In this document: in pieces, positions 52,983 through 61,841 of the stretch
How the letters are laid out: each line of letters begins with the position of its first letter
How positions within the stretch are numbered: the first letter of the stretch is position 1
Assembly (NCBI RefSeq): GCF_900094555.1
Contig: NZ_FMAC01000002.1
Location: 186,001 to 250,000, forward strand
Direction of reading: 5' to 3'
Origin: Martinezella hainanensis
Lineage (GTDB): Bacteria; Pseudomonadota; Alphaproteobacteria; Rhizobiales; Rhizobiaceae
Length of the DNA: 64,000 nucleotides
The notes under the pieces: generated by a model
The model's input: only the letters and a program-made list of their open reading frames with translations
Database searches by the model: none
Told to the model about the DNA's origin: nothing
Position numbers and translations under genes: made by a program

Positions 52983-53681
52983 TCAGCTGCGGCGGCTAAT
53001 GGTTGCGCCCTTGGCCGAGCCGAATTCGGCAATGACGGTTTCACCGGCGATCGCCCGCTGGCCGACGGCAACACGCGGCGAAGCGCCTTCCGGCAGGAAG
53101 ACATCGAGGCGCGAGCCGAAGCGGATGAGGCCGATGCGCTCGCCGGCATCCAGCGGCTCGTTCGGATGGACGAAGCAAAGAATGCGGCGGGCAACGAGGC
53201 CGGCGATCTGCACGACGCCGATCTCGCCATGCTTCGTCTCGATCACGAGGCCGTTGCGCTCGTTCTGTTCGCTGGCCTTGTCGAGTTCGGCATTGAGGAA
53301 GCTGCCCTGGCGATAGGCGACGTTGGTGATGCGGCCGCGCATCGGCGAACGGTTCACATGGCAATCGAAGACGTTCATGAAGACCGAGATGCGCAGCATC
53401 GGCTGGCTGCCAAGGTTGAGCTCGGCCGGCGGCACCACCATCTGCACGCTCGAAACCTTGCCGTCGGCAGGCGATATCGCCAGATCATCGTCCTGAGGCG
53501 TCATACGCTCGGGATCGCGGAAGAAATAGGCGCACCAGAGCGTCAGGATCAGGCCGATCCAGAAGAGCGGCTTGAAGATCCAACCGAGCACCAGCGACGC
53601 GACGAAGAAGCCTGCAACGAAGGGATAGCCTTCCTTGTGTACGGGAACGATGACGTTGCGTACGCTGTTCATCAAGCTCAT
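52983..53681 (-). CDS. psd: Phosphatidylserine decarboxylase (type A)
   Basis: A 232-residue pyruvoyl enzyme converting phosphatidylserine to phosphatidylethanolamine. The short type-A form is anchored by an N-terminal hydrophobic region. Self-cleavage is expected at Gly189-Ser190 in [11 protein letters not shown], Ser190 becoming the pyruvoyl group. The conserved HVNRSPMRG is also present. It is the partner of pssA; together they form the phosphatidylethanolamine branch. Confidence 0.94.
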   Translation of the reverse strand: MSLMNSVRNVIVPVHKEGYPFVAGFFVASLVLGWIFKPLFWIGLILTLWCAYFFRDPERMTPQDDDLAISPADGKVSSVQMVVPPAELNLGSQPMLRISVFMNVFDCHVNRSPMRGRITNVAYRQGSFLNAELDKASEQNERNGLVIETKHGEIGVVQIAGLVARRILCFVHPNEPLDAGERIGLIRFGSRLDVFLPEGASPRVAVGQRAIAGETVIAEFGSAKGATISRRS

Positions 53682-53884
53682 CTATCGCCTACTCCGTTAG
53701 GGCATCCCCACCAAGAACCTGGCTCCGGTTCTCCGGCAAGGTCATGCCAGTCAAAAGAATGAGAACAAGATAAGCGGTCTTGCTCTGATTACCAGTTGAG
53801 CGTGACTACAGGCAAACTCTGTCATGGGCAATGCTTTCGCACGCTCGCCCCCAGCGCAATCCTATTCTTAGCCGATACGGATGC

Positions 53885-54427
53885 CTACAGGGCGTTTTCC
53901 AGATCTGCTCTCGTAAAGACAGGCAAGACGGAAAGAAGGGGAAGGCCCTGGATCGCGGGCGCACCATCTCCACGCCAGATCGCACAGATGACGGCAAGAA
54001 TCTGCGCCTGCGAGCCGATTGCCAAGTGATAGGCATCTTTTACCGCACCACCCGTCGAAATCACATCCTCGATGAAGGTTACGCGGCGGTCGGAAACGTC
54101 TTGCCCCTCGATTGCCTGGCAGGTCCCGTAAGTCTTTGCTTCCTTGCGGACGAACGCGGCGGGAAGGCCGGTCTCAAGTGAGATTGCCGTCACCAGCGGG
54201 ATGCCTCCCAATTCCAGGCCGGCAATGATTTCGGTTTCGGCCGGGATGAGATCGGCCATGGCGCGCGCAAGCGGCTTCAGCAGCGAAGGCATGCCTTCAA
54301 AGCGATATTTGTCGAAATACCGGTTGGAGATTTGACCCGAACGGAGTTCGAATTCGCCTTGTAACATCGCCACCTCGGCAATCCGCCGGGCGAGATCGGT
54401 TTTCGTATGAATTACCCCATCTGCCAT
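53885..54427 (-). CDS. pyrE: Orotate phosphoribosyltransferase
   Basis: A 180-residue phosphoribosyltransferase joining orotate with PRPP in pyrimidine synthesis. The PRPP-binding motif is VTFIEDVISTGGAV, and the orotate-side loop is VRKEAKTYGT. It is somewhat shorter than many PyrE proteins, but the motifs are of the orotate type. The ATG at 54427 has AAGGAGG upstream. A palindrome covers the putative promoter. Confidence 0.85.
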   Translation of the reverse strand: MADGVIHTKTDLARRIAEVAMLQGEFELRSGQISNRYFDKYRFEGMPSLLKPLARAMADLIPAETEIIAGLELGGIPLVTAISLETGLPAAFVRKEAKTYGTCQAIEGQDVSDRRVTFIEDVISTGGAVKDAYHLAIGSQAQILAVICAIWRGDGAPAIQGLPLLSVLPVFTRADLENAL

Positions 54428-54452
54428 GGCTCGGCCTCCTTCGTCGCGCAGC

Positions 54453-54484
54453 CCCGCATATACGCGGGAATCACCCGGCCGCAA
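54453..54484 (-). promoter_or_regulatory. Candidate pyrE promoter with operator palindrome
   Basis: On the minus strand TTGCGG (54479-54484) and TATATG (54457-54462) are 16 bp apart. A near-perfect palindrome CCCGCATATACGCGGG (54453-54468) overlaps the -10 region and could be a repressor site. Confidence 0.35.
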
Positions 54485-54566
54485 ACCACATGATGTTTTT
54501 GGGAGGTGTCCTGTGAGATGCAAATTCTTGATGGCCTTGCGTTCCTGCGGGGTGACGGGGAGGAAA

Positions 54567-54599
54567 AGACAAAGCCGCCGGAAGTTATCCAGCGGCTTC
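54567..54599 (-). terminator. Terminator of the acid phosphatase gene
   Basis: Arms AAGCCGC (54572-54578) and GCGGCTT (54592-54598). On the minus strand the hairpin is followed by TGTCTTTTCC, 23 bp after the stop of the PAP2 gene. Confidence 0.65.
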
Positions 54600-54621
54600 C
54601 ATGTCTGTCAGAGATTGGAAA

Positions 54622-55320
54622 TTAAAGGCCGAGAGCGGCGCGCAATTCTGCCTTGGCGCCTTCGTACTCGGTCTTGTAATCGTCATGCGTCATGATCGTC
54701 TCGGCGATGACGGTGCCTGCAATTCGGCCGGCTTCGATGTCGGAAGCGTAGTGAATGCCGCCGACGACGCGGTTGTGGCCGTATTCCCAGGCGCGGGCCA
54801 TGATGACGGCACGCTTCTCCGGCACCATGTTGGCAAGCACGATGCCCATCAGCGTGCCGAGCGTGGTGTGGCCGGACGGATAGGAGCCGGACTTGGAGAG
54901 GGGCACGATCGGCTTGACGAGATCGCTATAGAGATGCGGGCGGGGACGCTTCCAGACATCCTTGGCCGGGTCGACGACGGCGCCTTCGGTCTCGACGATG
55001 CGATCGAAGAAGGCCGAGAACTTCGGCAGGTTTTCCTTGGTGAACTTCGGATTGTCGATGACGTCGGAGAAGCGCCAGACATTCTCTTCGGCGTCGGCCA
55101 CCGCGCGAGCGGCCATTTCCGGCGTGCGCGTTACCTGGATCGTCAGGATTTCGCCGAGCTCGGCCTTCATCTGTGCGGAATCATTGGCGGGCGGGGGCGG
55201 CAGCAGATCGAGGAGATTGATCTCCTTGGCATCGGAGAAGGGCTTGGCATCTTCGGCGAAAACCGGCGAGGCGAGGCCGACGACGAGCAGCAGGCTTAAA
55301 GCTTTGGCAAAAGTACGCAT
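54622..55320 (-). CDS. Periplasmic class A acid phosphatase (PAP2 superfamily)
   Basis: A 232-residue enzyme with a signal peptide (KALSLLLVVGLASPVFAED). The class A acid-phosphatase motif is complete: KDVWKRPRP (KX6RP), SYPSGHTTLG, and NRVVGGIHYASD (RX5HX3D). It would dephosphorylate organic phosphates in the periplasm. Strong terminator downstream. No phosphate regulatory box was recognised in the promoter. Confidence 0.93.
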   Translation of the reverse strand: MRTFAKALSLLLVVGLASPVFAEDAKPFSDAKEINLLDLLPPPPANDSAQMKAELGEILTIQVTRTPEMAARAVADAEENVWRFSDVIDNPKFTKENLPKFSAFFDRIVETEGAVVDPAKDVWKRPRPHLYSDLVKPIVPLSKSGSYPSGHTTLGTLMGIVLANMVPEKRAVIMARAWEYGHNRVVGGIHYASDIEAGRIAGTVIAETIMTHDDYKTEYEGAKAELRAALGL

Positions 55321-55450
55321 TTGGGGCTCCCATTATGTGAGAGCCGTACGTAGCAAGCTGTTATCTCAACCTCGTGACAGCCAACGGTGCATAACCACTA
55401 CGCCCCCAATGCCTGCGATGGGTCACGGAACGCGGCGCTCCGCGGGCTTC

Positions 55451-57337
55451 TCAGCTTGCGGGCGCCAATCGGTCGACAACGCCCAGATCGTCGTTCTCGC
55501 GTACCTGCTTCAGATGCTCCTCGGCCTGCGTCGCCTCGCGCTGGCGGCTCCACATGGACGCGTAAAGCCCGTTCTGCGCCAGAAGCTCGGCATGCGTGCC
55601 GCGCTCCGCGATGACGCCGCTTTTCAGCACGATGATCTCATCTGCGCCGATGACGGTCGACAGGCGATGCGCGATAACAAGCGTCGTGCGGTTCTTGGAG
55701 ACGACGTCGAGGGCGGCCTGTATTTCGCGCTCTGTCGTCGTATCGAGCGCCGAGGTCGCTTCGTCGAGGATCAGAACCGGCGGCGATTTCAGAACTGTGC
55801 GGGCGATCGCGACGCGCTGCTTCTCGCCGCCCGACAGTTTGAGGCCGCGTTCGCCGACCTTGGTCTCGAAACCTTCGGGCAGAAGACGGATGAATTCGCC
55901 GATCTGCGCGATCTCGGCCGCTCCGGTCACTTCCGCCTCGCTCGCGCCCGGACGGCCGTAGCGGATGTTATAGGCGATGGTGTCGTTGAAGAGCACGGTA
56001 TCCTGCGGAACCATGCCGATGACCTTGCGCAGGCTTTTCTGCGTGACGGTTCGCAGATCCTGATCGTCGATGGTGATCGTACCGCTCTGCACGTCGTAGA
56101 AGCGATAGAGTAGGCGCGACAGCGTCGATTTTCCGGCCCCCGAAGGCCCGACGACGGCGACCGTCTTGCCTGCGGGCACTTCGAAGGAAATGCCCTTCAG
56201 GATCGGTCGCGCCGGATCATAGGCGAAATGCACGTCCTTGAATGCGATCGCGCCATTGCCGATGACAAGCTCCTTGGCATCGGGTGCGTCGAGAACCTCG
56301 GGCTTGACTTCGAGCAGATCGAACATCTCCTCGATGTCGGTCAGGCCCTGGCGTATTTCGCGATAGACGAAGCCGATGAAGTTGAGCGGCACCGAAAGCT
56401 GCAGCAGCATGGCGTTGATGAAGACGAAATCGCCAACCGTATGATGCCCGTTGAGGACCGACCAGCCGGACATGACCATCATGACCGTCGTGCCGAGGCC
56501 AAAGATCACGCCTTGGCCGAAATTCAGCCATCCGAGGGAGGTCCAGACGCCGGTCGCGGCTTTCTCATAGCGCGCCATCGACTGATCGAAGCGCTTGGCC
56601 TCCATCTCCTCGTTACCGAAATATTTCACGGTTTCGAAGTTCAGCAGTGAATCGATCGCCTTTGTATTGGCGTCCGTGTCGCTGTCGTTCATCGTCCGGC
56701 GGATGGAGATGCGCCAGTCGCTCGCCTTGACCGTGAACCAGATGTAGAGCCAGACCGTGACGGCCGTGACCGCGAGGTAGGAAAAGCCGTAGCCGCGCCA
56801 GAAGATGATGGCGGTCAGCAGGAATTCGATGAAGGTCGGAAAGGTATTGAGGATCGTGAAGCGGACGATCGTTTCGATGCCTTTGGTGCCGCGTTCGATG
56901 ATGCGCGAGAGGCCGCCCGTCTTGCGCTCCAGATGGAAACGCAGCGACAGCTCGTGCATATGCACGAAGGTCCTGTAGGCGAGCTGGCGAACGGCATATT
57001 GGCCGACGCTCGCAAACAGCGCGTCGCGCAGCTGGTTGAGGCCGAGTTGGATAAGGCGCGTCGCATTCGTGGCGACGATCAAGGCGATGGCACCGACCAT
57101 GAAAGCAGGCAGGATACCCTGCATGTCGAGCTTGCCGTTCAGCGCATCGACGGACCATTTGAAGAAATAGGGAACGAGCAGCAGGAAGAATTTCGAGACC
57201 AGCAGGAAGACCGTCGCCCAGACCACCCGCATTTTCAGATCCATGCGCCCGCTCGGCCACATATAGGGCCAGAGGTTGACGATCGTGTTCAAAGGATTGC
57301 TGGAATCCGCCGATATGGTCTTCTTGCGGTCTGCCAT
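55451..57337 (-). CDS. Atm1-type ABC exporter (fused membrane and ATPase domains)
   Basis: A 628-residue half-transporter: six transmembrane helices then one nucleotide-binding domain with Walker A GPSGAGKST, signature LSGGEKQRVAIART, Walker B VLILDEATSALD and the H-loop IAHRLST. The helix region with FFKWSVDALNG and NSLLNFETVKYFGNEE-like SLLNFETVKYFGNEE resembles the Atm1/HMT family, which exports glutathione-metal or iron-sulphur-related compounds. It probably works as a homodimer. The ATG at 57337 follows GGAGACGGAC. Confidence 0.93.
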   Translation of the reverse strand: MADRKKTISADSSNPLNTIVNLWPYMWPSGRMDLKMRVVWATVFLLVSKFFLLLVPYFFKWSVDALNGKLDMQGILPAFMVGAIALIVATNATRLIQLGLNQLRDALFASVGQYAVRQLAYRTFVHMHELSLRFHLERKTGGLSRIIERGTKGIETIVRFTILNTFPTFIEFLLTAIIFWRGYGFSYLAVTAVTVWLYIWFTVKASDWRISIRRTMNDSDTDANTKAIDSLLNFETVKYFGNEEMEAKRFDQSMARYEKAATGVWTSLGWLNFGQGVIFGLGTTVMMVMSGWSVLNGHHTVGDFVFINAMLLQLSVPLNFIGFVYREIRQGLTDIEEMFDLLEVKPEVLDAPDAKELVIGNGAIAFKDVHFAYDPARPILKGISFEVPAGKTVAVVGPSGAGKSTLSRLLYRFYDVQSGTITIDDQDLRTVTQKSLRKVIGMVPQDTVLFNDTIAYNIRYGRPGASEAEVTGAAEIAQIGEFIRLLPEGFETKVGERGLKLSGGEKQRVAIARTVLKSPPVLILDEATSALDTTTEREIQAALDVVSKNRTTLVIAHRLSTVIGADEIIVLKSGVIAERGTHAELLAQNGLYASMWSRQREATQAEEHLKQVRENDDLGVVDRLAPAS

Positions 57338-57477
57338 GTCCGTCTCCGGAGAATAAATGATGCAGCCAGGCATCGAAAACTATCGGCAACCCGGCCGGGA
57401 AAGCCTTTGCACGCCGAGGCGGAGCCGCCGCGTGAAGGCGATGGGGGTCGCGCGACGCTTATACTATTTTTATCCCG

Positions 57478-57516
57478 CATAAAAGCGTCGGCCAGACGTT
57501 GCGCGCCTGGCCGACC
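57478..57516 (-). terminator. Terminator of the LysM gene
   Basis: Perfect 9-bp stem GTCGGCCAG (57487-57495) and CTGGCCGAC (57507-57515); on the minus strand it is followed by GCTTTTAT. It lies 28 bp beyond the LysM gene stop. Confidence 0.75.
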
Positions 57517-57542
57517 TATCGCTTGCAAGAAGTCTTGTGGCG

Positions 57543-59573
57543 CTAGAGGTGCTCGCCCGAAAGCCGCTTGCGGTGCAGCTCCTCGGCATTCGGAAGAGCG
57601 TCCTTCGGCAGGCCAAAGACCTGGCCCGGCAAGATCCGGTCCGGATTGTTGATCTTGTCCTCGTTGGCCAGATAGATCGTCGTATAGCGCACGCCGGCCC
57701 CGTAGATGCGGCGCGAGATCTGCCACAGCGTATCACCGCGGCGGATGATGACGGCATTGGTATCCTGCGAAAGCGGCGCCTGTTCGAGAGTCTTCGGGCC
57801 GTTGTCGCTGGACGAGACTTCCGCATTCGGTTGCACTGGCGTCGCCTGGGCGGGCGCAGTGATGACGGCGATCATCTGTTCCAGGCCGGGCAGCGCGGCA
57901 CCGACCGACTTCGGGTCTTTCGGTAGGGCGACCAGAGTAGCGAGCGCCTTGGCGGCAGCACTGGAGGCATCGGCCGCAGCTTTTTTGAGCGCAGCGCTGG
58001 CGTTGATCGTCGGACGGAATTCCGAGAGCGACTTCAGTGCGATTTCCGTGCCGGAGCGCGCCGCGGCAAGCTGTTCCACATTCGGCTGCTTGCCGTCCGC
58101 AAAGAGCCCCTTGAGCAGCGCAAAAGCCTTGCCGGCGCCTTCCTTAAGTTTGGCAAGCTCGCCCTCGTCGAGCGGCACCATGTTTGCTGTGGTCGCTTGC
58201 GCCTGACCATTGGCGGCGGTGGGCGTCTGTGCTGCGACTGTCACCTGATTGCCTTCGGGGCGGGTGAAATTGACGCTGGTGCGCACGACGACTTTGCCGG
58301 CTCCATCGAGCACATCGACGCGGATCTTGTGATCGCCGACGGCAAGCGGCATCGGTCCGTCGACGACGAAATGACCGTCCGCGCCAGCAACGTTCTCACC
58401 GATGAGCTTGTCATCGGCATAGGCGCGGACCTTGGCGTTCGGCTTCGTGGTGCCGGCAACGAAGATATGGTCGTTTTCGATCTCGACGGCGTTGACCATC
58501 ACATCCGGGCCTGCATCCGCCTTTGCGCCCGGCGACGTTGTTGCACCGGCTGCGGGGTTGGCGGATGCCACTGCGGTCCCATCCTGTTGCGGCTTGGCAT
58601 CTGTCGTGGCTGCCGACGCATCCTGTTCGCCGGAAGTCACGCGGCCCTGCTTGGCGGATGGCGCGGTAATAATGCGGCTTGCAGCGCCTGGCTTCGACAC
58701 CATCGCGAGAACTTGGGTGGAATTGTCCTTCGGTATTGAGACGGTGGCGACTTCCTCGGAATTGACAGCCTTGCCGTCCTTGCCGGTGGCGCGCAGGACC
58801 AATTCATGGTCGCCGGGCGGTAGCGGATTGTCGAGGACGGCGGCAAAGTCGCCGCTCGGGCCAACATTGGTTGTCGTGACGACCTTTTCGCCGTCGACGA
58901 TTTCCAGCTTGGCATTCGGCTCGGCCGAACCAGCGATAACCGTCGAGCCGTCCGGCTCGACGCGCAATACGTCGAATGATGGTACGCGAGGATTGACAGC
59001 AGCGTTGGCCTCAGGCGCCGGTCGGCCGGTCAGCGCTGCGAAAGCCTGGTCGATCGCCGCACTGGCTTCTGCAGCGTTGTCGGGGAGAGATTGGATGATG
59101 GCGAGCGCCTTGCCTGCACCGTCCTGCGCCTTCTTCACGATCCCTGTCGTTGTTGCGTCGATCCCTTCGGGAAGCGCAAAGCCGACGATCGATTGCAGCG
59201 CGGTAATCGCTTTTGCCTTCGCAGCCGCGAAGACATCCTGGGCTGGTGCATTGCCGTCCTTGAAGAGCGCCTTCAAATCGGCCAGCGAGGCGGTTGCAGC
59301 ACCCGTCAGCTCGGTCAGCTTCTTACCCAGGTCGGCGGTGTTGACGGCGGTCGATACGGCATTCTGCGTGGCCTTGGTCGCGTTCTGCGCTGTCTCGCCG
59401 GCCTTCTGCGCGTTTTCCTCGATCGTATTCTTCACCGCATCGCCGGCCTGATTGACGACGTTGCCGATCGGGGTCTTGTCACCGTTGATGCGTGGCATCA
59501 CAAAAAAGACCATCAACAGGGTCGCAACTGCCAACACCAACAGAGCCAGCCAACCGGCACGGTTCTTCATCAT
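57543..59573 (-). CDS. Membrane-anchored LysM and Ig-like envelope protein
   Basis: A 676-residue protein. An N-terminal hydrophobic helix (LALLVLAVATLLMVFFVMP) anchors it. Long Ala-rich helical regions alternate with two beta-rich Ig-like domains (FDVLRVEPDGSTVIAGSAEP and AVEIENDHIFVAGTTKPNAK), and a LysM domain closes the chain (VIIRRGDTLWQISRRIYG). LysM binds N-acetylglucosamine polymers, so attachment to peptidoglycan is likely. The role is unknown. No neighbour suggests a pathway. Confidence 0.88.
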   Translation of the reverse strand: MMKNRAGWLALLVLAVATLLMVFFVMPRINGDKTPIGNVVNQAGDAVKNTIEENAQKAGETAQNATKATQNAVSTAVNTADLGKKLTELTGAATASLADLKALFKDGNAPAQDVFAAAKAKAITALQSIVGFALPEGIDATTTGIVKKAQDGAGKALAIIQSLPDNAAEASAAIDQAFAALTGRPAPEANAAVNPRVPSFDVLRVEPDGSTVIAGSAEPNAKLEIVDGEKVVTTTNVGPSGDFAAVLDNPLPPGDHELVLRATGKDGKAVNSEEVATVSIPKDNSTQVLAMVSKPGAASRIITAPSAKQGRVTSGEQDASAATTDAKPQQDGTAVASANPAAGATTSPGAKADAGPDVMVNAVEIENDHIFVAGTTKPNAKVRAYADDKLIGENVAGADGHFVVDGPMPLAVGDHKIRVDVLDGAGKVVVRTSVNFTRPEGNQVTVAAQTPTAANGQAQATTANMVPLDEGELAKLKEGAGKAFALLKGLFADGKQPNVEQLAAARSGTEIALKSLSEFRPTINASAALKKAAADASSAAAKALATLVALPKDPKSVGAALPGLEQMIAVITAPAQATPVQPNAEVSSSDNGPKTLEQAPLSQDTNAVIIRRGDTLWQISRRIYGAGVRYTTIYLANEDKINNPDRILPGQVFGLPKDALPNAEELHRKRLSGEHL

Positions 59574-59728
59574 TATTCATCTCCACGCGGCGAAGTCGTC
59601 GCAACTCCTGAAATTGCTAGCGATTTCGCCTGCTTTTACAAGCTTTCTCAGCCATTTTCGCATGTCACGACACAAGTTTTCCTTTGAAAAATCTTGACTG
59701 AGCATCTGCAGCATAGTTGTTTGCATTC

Positions 59729-60352
59729 ATGACCGACGATTCCACGCCAATTCGATCCATTTGCGTTTATTGCGGCTCACGGCCGGGGCGCGATCCCTAC
59801 CACATGGCCGCCGGCCGCGAACTGGGCAAAAGCATTGCCGAAAACGGCCTGCGTTTGGTCTATGGCGGCGGAACGAAGGGCATCATGGGCGCTGTCGCGA
59901 GCGGCGTGCTATCGCACGGCGGTCAGGTCACCGGCATCATTCCGGAATTTCTCGTCGATATGGAAGCGACGCGCCATTCGCTCGGTCAACTCGACGAACT
60001 CATCATAACGCCGGACATGCATACGCGCAAACACGGTATGTTCGAGCGCGCCGACGCTTTCGTGGCGTTGCCCGGCGGCATCGGCACTTTGGAAGAGATC
60101 GTCGAGATCATGACCTGGGGTCAGCTCGGCCGTCACGAAAAGCCGATGGTCTTCGCCAATATCAACGGCTTCTGGGACCCGATGATGGAGCTCATCCGCC
60201 ATATGACGGATGAGGGTTTCGTTCATACGACCCATCGCGTCCAGCCGCTCGTCATCGACAAGGTGGCCGATATCATACCGGCAATCCGCAAGCACGCCGC
60301 CGAGACACGCGGCGACCGTGGCGGCGAAGAGGCTGTCATTTCCAAGCTGTAA
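59729..60352 (+). CDS. LOG-family protein (TIGR00730, cytokinin riboside phosphohydrolase-like)
   Basis: A 207-residue protein of the lysine decarboxylase-like LOG family. The signature PGGIGTLEEIVEI and the earlier CVYCGSRPG and GGGTKGIMG are present. Plant LOG enzymes release active cytokinins from nucleotides; bacterial members do likewise or act on other nucleotides, so plant interaction is possible but not shown. The ATG at 59729 begins MTDDSTPIRSICVYCGSR. Confidence 0.9.
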   Translation: MTDDSTPIRSICVYCGSRPGRDPYHMAAGRELGKSIAENGLRLVYGGGTKGIMGAVASGVLSHGGQVTGIIPEFLVDMEATRHSLGQLDELIITPDMHTRKHGMFERADAFVALPGGIGTLEEIVEIMTWGQLGRHEKPMVFANINGFWDPMMELIRHMTDEGFVHTTHRVQPLVIDKVADIIPAIRKHAAETRGDRGGEEAVISKL

Positions 60353-60433
60353 CGCAGGCCGCGTCACAACTTGAAAGATTGAGACATTCCGCTATTATGC
60401 GGTCCAAGCTAAATTTTATACGAGCTGAAGGAT

Positions 60434-60784
60434 ATGTGGCCGATTTTTAAGTCGATATTGTCACGCTCAAAGCTCTTCAACTCGATAGCCGGAGATGTTG
60501 TTTTCGCAACAGCAGGAGAAAGCGGAAGTTTTCGACACTCGTTATTCGAGTGGCGGGTTAAAGAGCTCCTCAATAAGTCTGATGTTGTGATCGGCGTTAA
60601 AATGAAACCTGATAGCTACGCGGGAGTAGAAGGTGACGTCACAAACTACATCAACTTCGATATCGAGACTGCCATCAGGCTGCGTGACCACTTAAACGAG
60701 TGCATCGATTTCGCGCAGAATTATCGTACAGTGTGTGAGGCCGCCTCATACTCTCCAATCTCATCATCTGGCACCATCCTGTAA
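60434..60784 (+). CDS. Uncharacterised orphan protein, A+T-richer than neighbours
   Basis: A 116-residue protein (MWPIFKSILSRSKLFNSIAG at its start) with no signal peptide or recognised domain. The region is visibly richer in A and T, with codon choice unlike its neighbours, which suggests acquisition from elsewhere. It has AAGGAT just before the ATG. It lies between LOG and rarD. I cannot assign a function; phage-derived or defence-related origin is possible but unsupported. Confidence 0.6.
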   Translation: MWPIFKSILSRSKLFNSIAGDVVFATAGESGSFRHSLFEWRVKELLNKSDVVIGVKMKPDSYAGVEGDVTNYINFDIETAIRLRDHLNECIDFAQNYRTVCEAASYSPISSSGTIL

Positions 60785-60821
60785 TCGTTGCTGGCCGCAT
60801 AGAAGTGTTCCCGCCCAACAA

Positions 60822-61733
60822 TCAGCGCTCTCTGCTCTGACGCAGCATCGACCAACTGTAGAGCGCGAGGCCGGCCCAGATCAGCGAAAAGGCGATCAAC
60901 TGCGTCGTGCCGAAGGGTTCCTTGAACAGGAAGACGGCGATCAAGAAGACCATGGTCGGCACGATGTATTGCATGATGCCGATGGTCGACATCCTCAGAA
61001 GCTTTGCGCCATTGGCGAAGATCATCAGCGGCAGCGCCGTCACCAGCCCACAGCCGAGCAGAAGTGCGGTATCCGAAAGGCCGGTCTGATAGAAATGGCC
61101 TTCGCCGCGCGCCTCAAGATAGAGGATGTAGAGCGCTGCCGGAATGCAGAGCAGCAGCACCTCGATGAAGAAGCCCTGGTTGGCTCCAACAGGTAGTGTT
61201 TTGCGAAAGAAGGCATAGAAGCCCCAGGAGAAGGTGAGCGATAGCGCGACCCAGGGCAGGGTGCCGGCCTTGACGGTCAGGATGATGACGGCGGCGGCTG
61301 CAAGGCAGATCGCGACGATCTGCGTCGGCGCCAGCTTTTCCTTGAGCAGGATGGCGCCGAGCGCGATGCTGAACAGCGGATTGATGAAATAGCCAAGGGC
61401 GGCATCGAGCGAATGGCCGGCGCCGATGGCCCAGACATAGGTTCCCCAGTTGATGGTGACGAGCGCTGCCGTCAGCGACGCCATGGCGATTGTCCGCGGG
61501 TTGCGAAACGCCACCTTCACGTCACCCAGGCGCCCCAGCGCCAGCAGCACGACGCCGGCGACGGGAACCGACCAGACGATGCGATGGGCGATGACCTCGA
61601 AAGCCGGAATGTGCGCCAGCGCCTTCATATAAAGCGGCAAAATGCCCCAGAAGAGATAGGCCGTCATCGCGAAGCCGAAGCCGCGGACAGCGTCATTGTT
61701 CTTGATTTCCGGTTTCACCGCATCGGTGGCCAT
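60822..61733 (-). CDS. rarD: EamA-family transporter RarD
   Basis: A 303-residue inner-membrane protein with ten helices in two homologous EamA halves. TAYLFWGILPLYMKALAHIPAFEVIAHRIVWS matches the RarD subgroup (described as chloramphenicol-sensitivity protein in Pseudomonas). It probably exports a small amino-acid or drug-like compound. It is separated from citramalate synthase by about 110 bp and convergent with the orphan gene. Confidence 0.93.
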   Translation of the reverse strand: MATDAVKPEIKNNDAVRGFGFAMTAYLFWGILPLYMKALAHIPAFEVIAHRIVWSVPVAGVVLLALGRLGDVKVAFRNPRTIAMASLTAALVTINWGTYVWAIGAGHSLDAALGYFINPLFSIALGAILLKEKLAPTQIVAICLAAAAVIILTVKAGTLPWVALSLTFSWGFYAFFRKTLPVGANQGFFIEVLLLCIPAALYILYLEARGEGHFYQTGLSDTALLLGCGLVTALPLMIFANGAKLLRMSTIGIMQYIVPTMVFLIAVFLFKEPFGTTQLIAFSLIWAGLALYSWSMLRQSRER

Positions 61734-61841
61734 GAATTTTCCCGTCTTTCACTATTATTTGAGACGGGATTACTCCAATGTGTGACGCGTGGCTAATTCA
61801 TTTCCTTGACGGCATCGTCAAGCTTTTTGATGGACGGCGGA

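Noticed and set aside
52983..53681. FGSAKG near the C-terminus as the processing site of phosphatidylserine decarboxylase
   Set aside because: It would leave only an 11-residue alpha chain; the type-A motif RFGSRLDV at Gly189-Ser190 fits the known position for this family.
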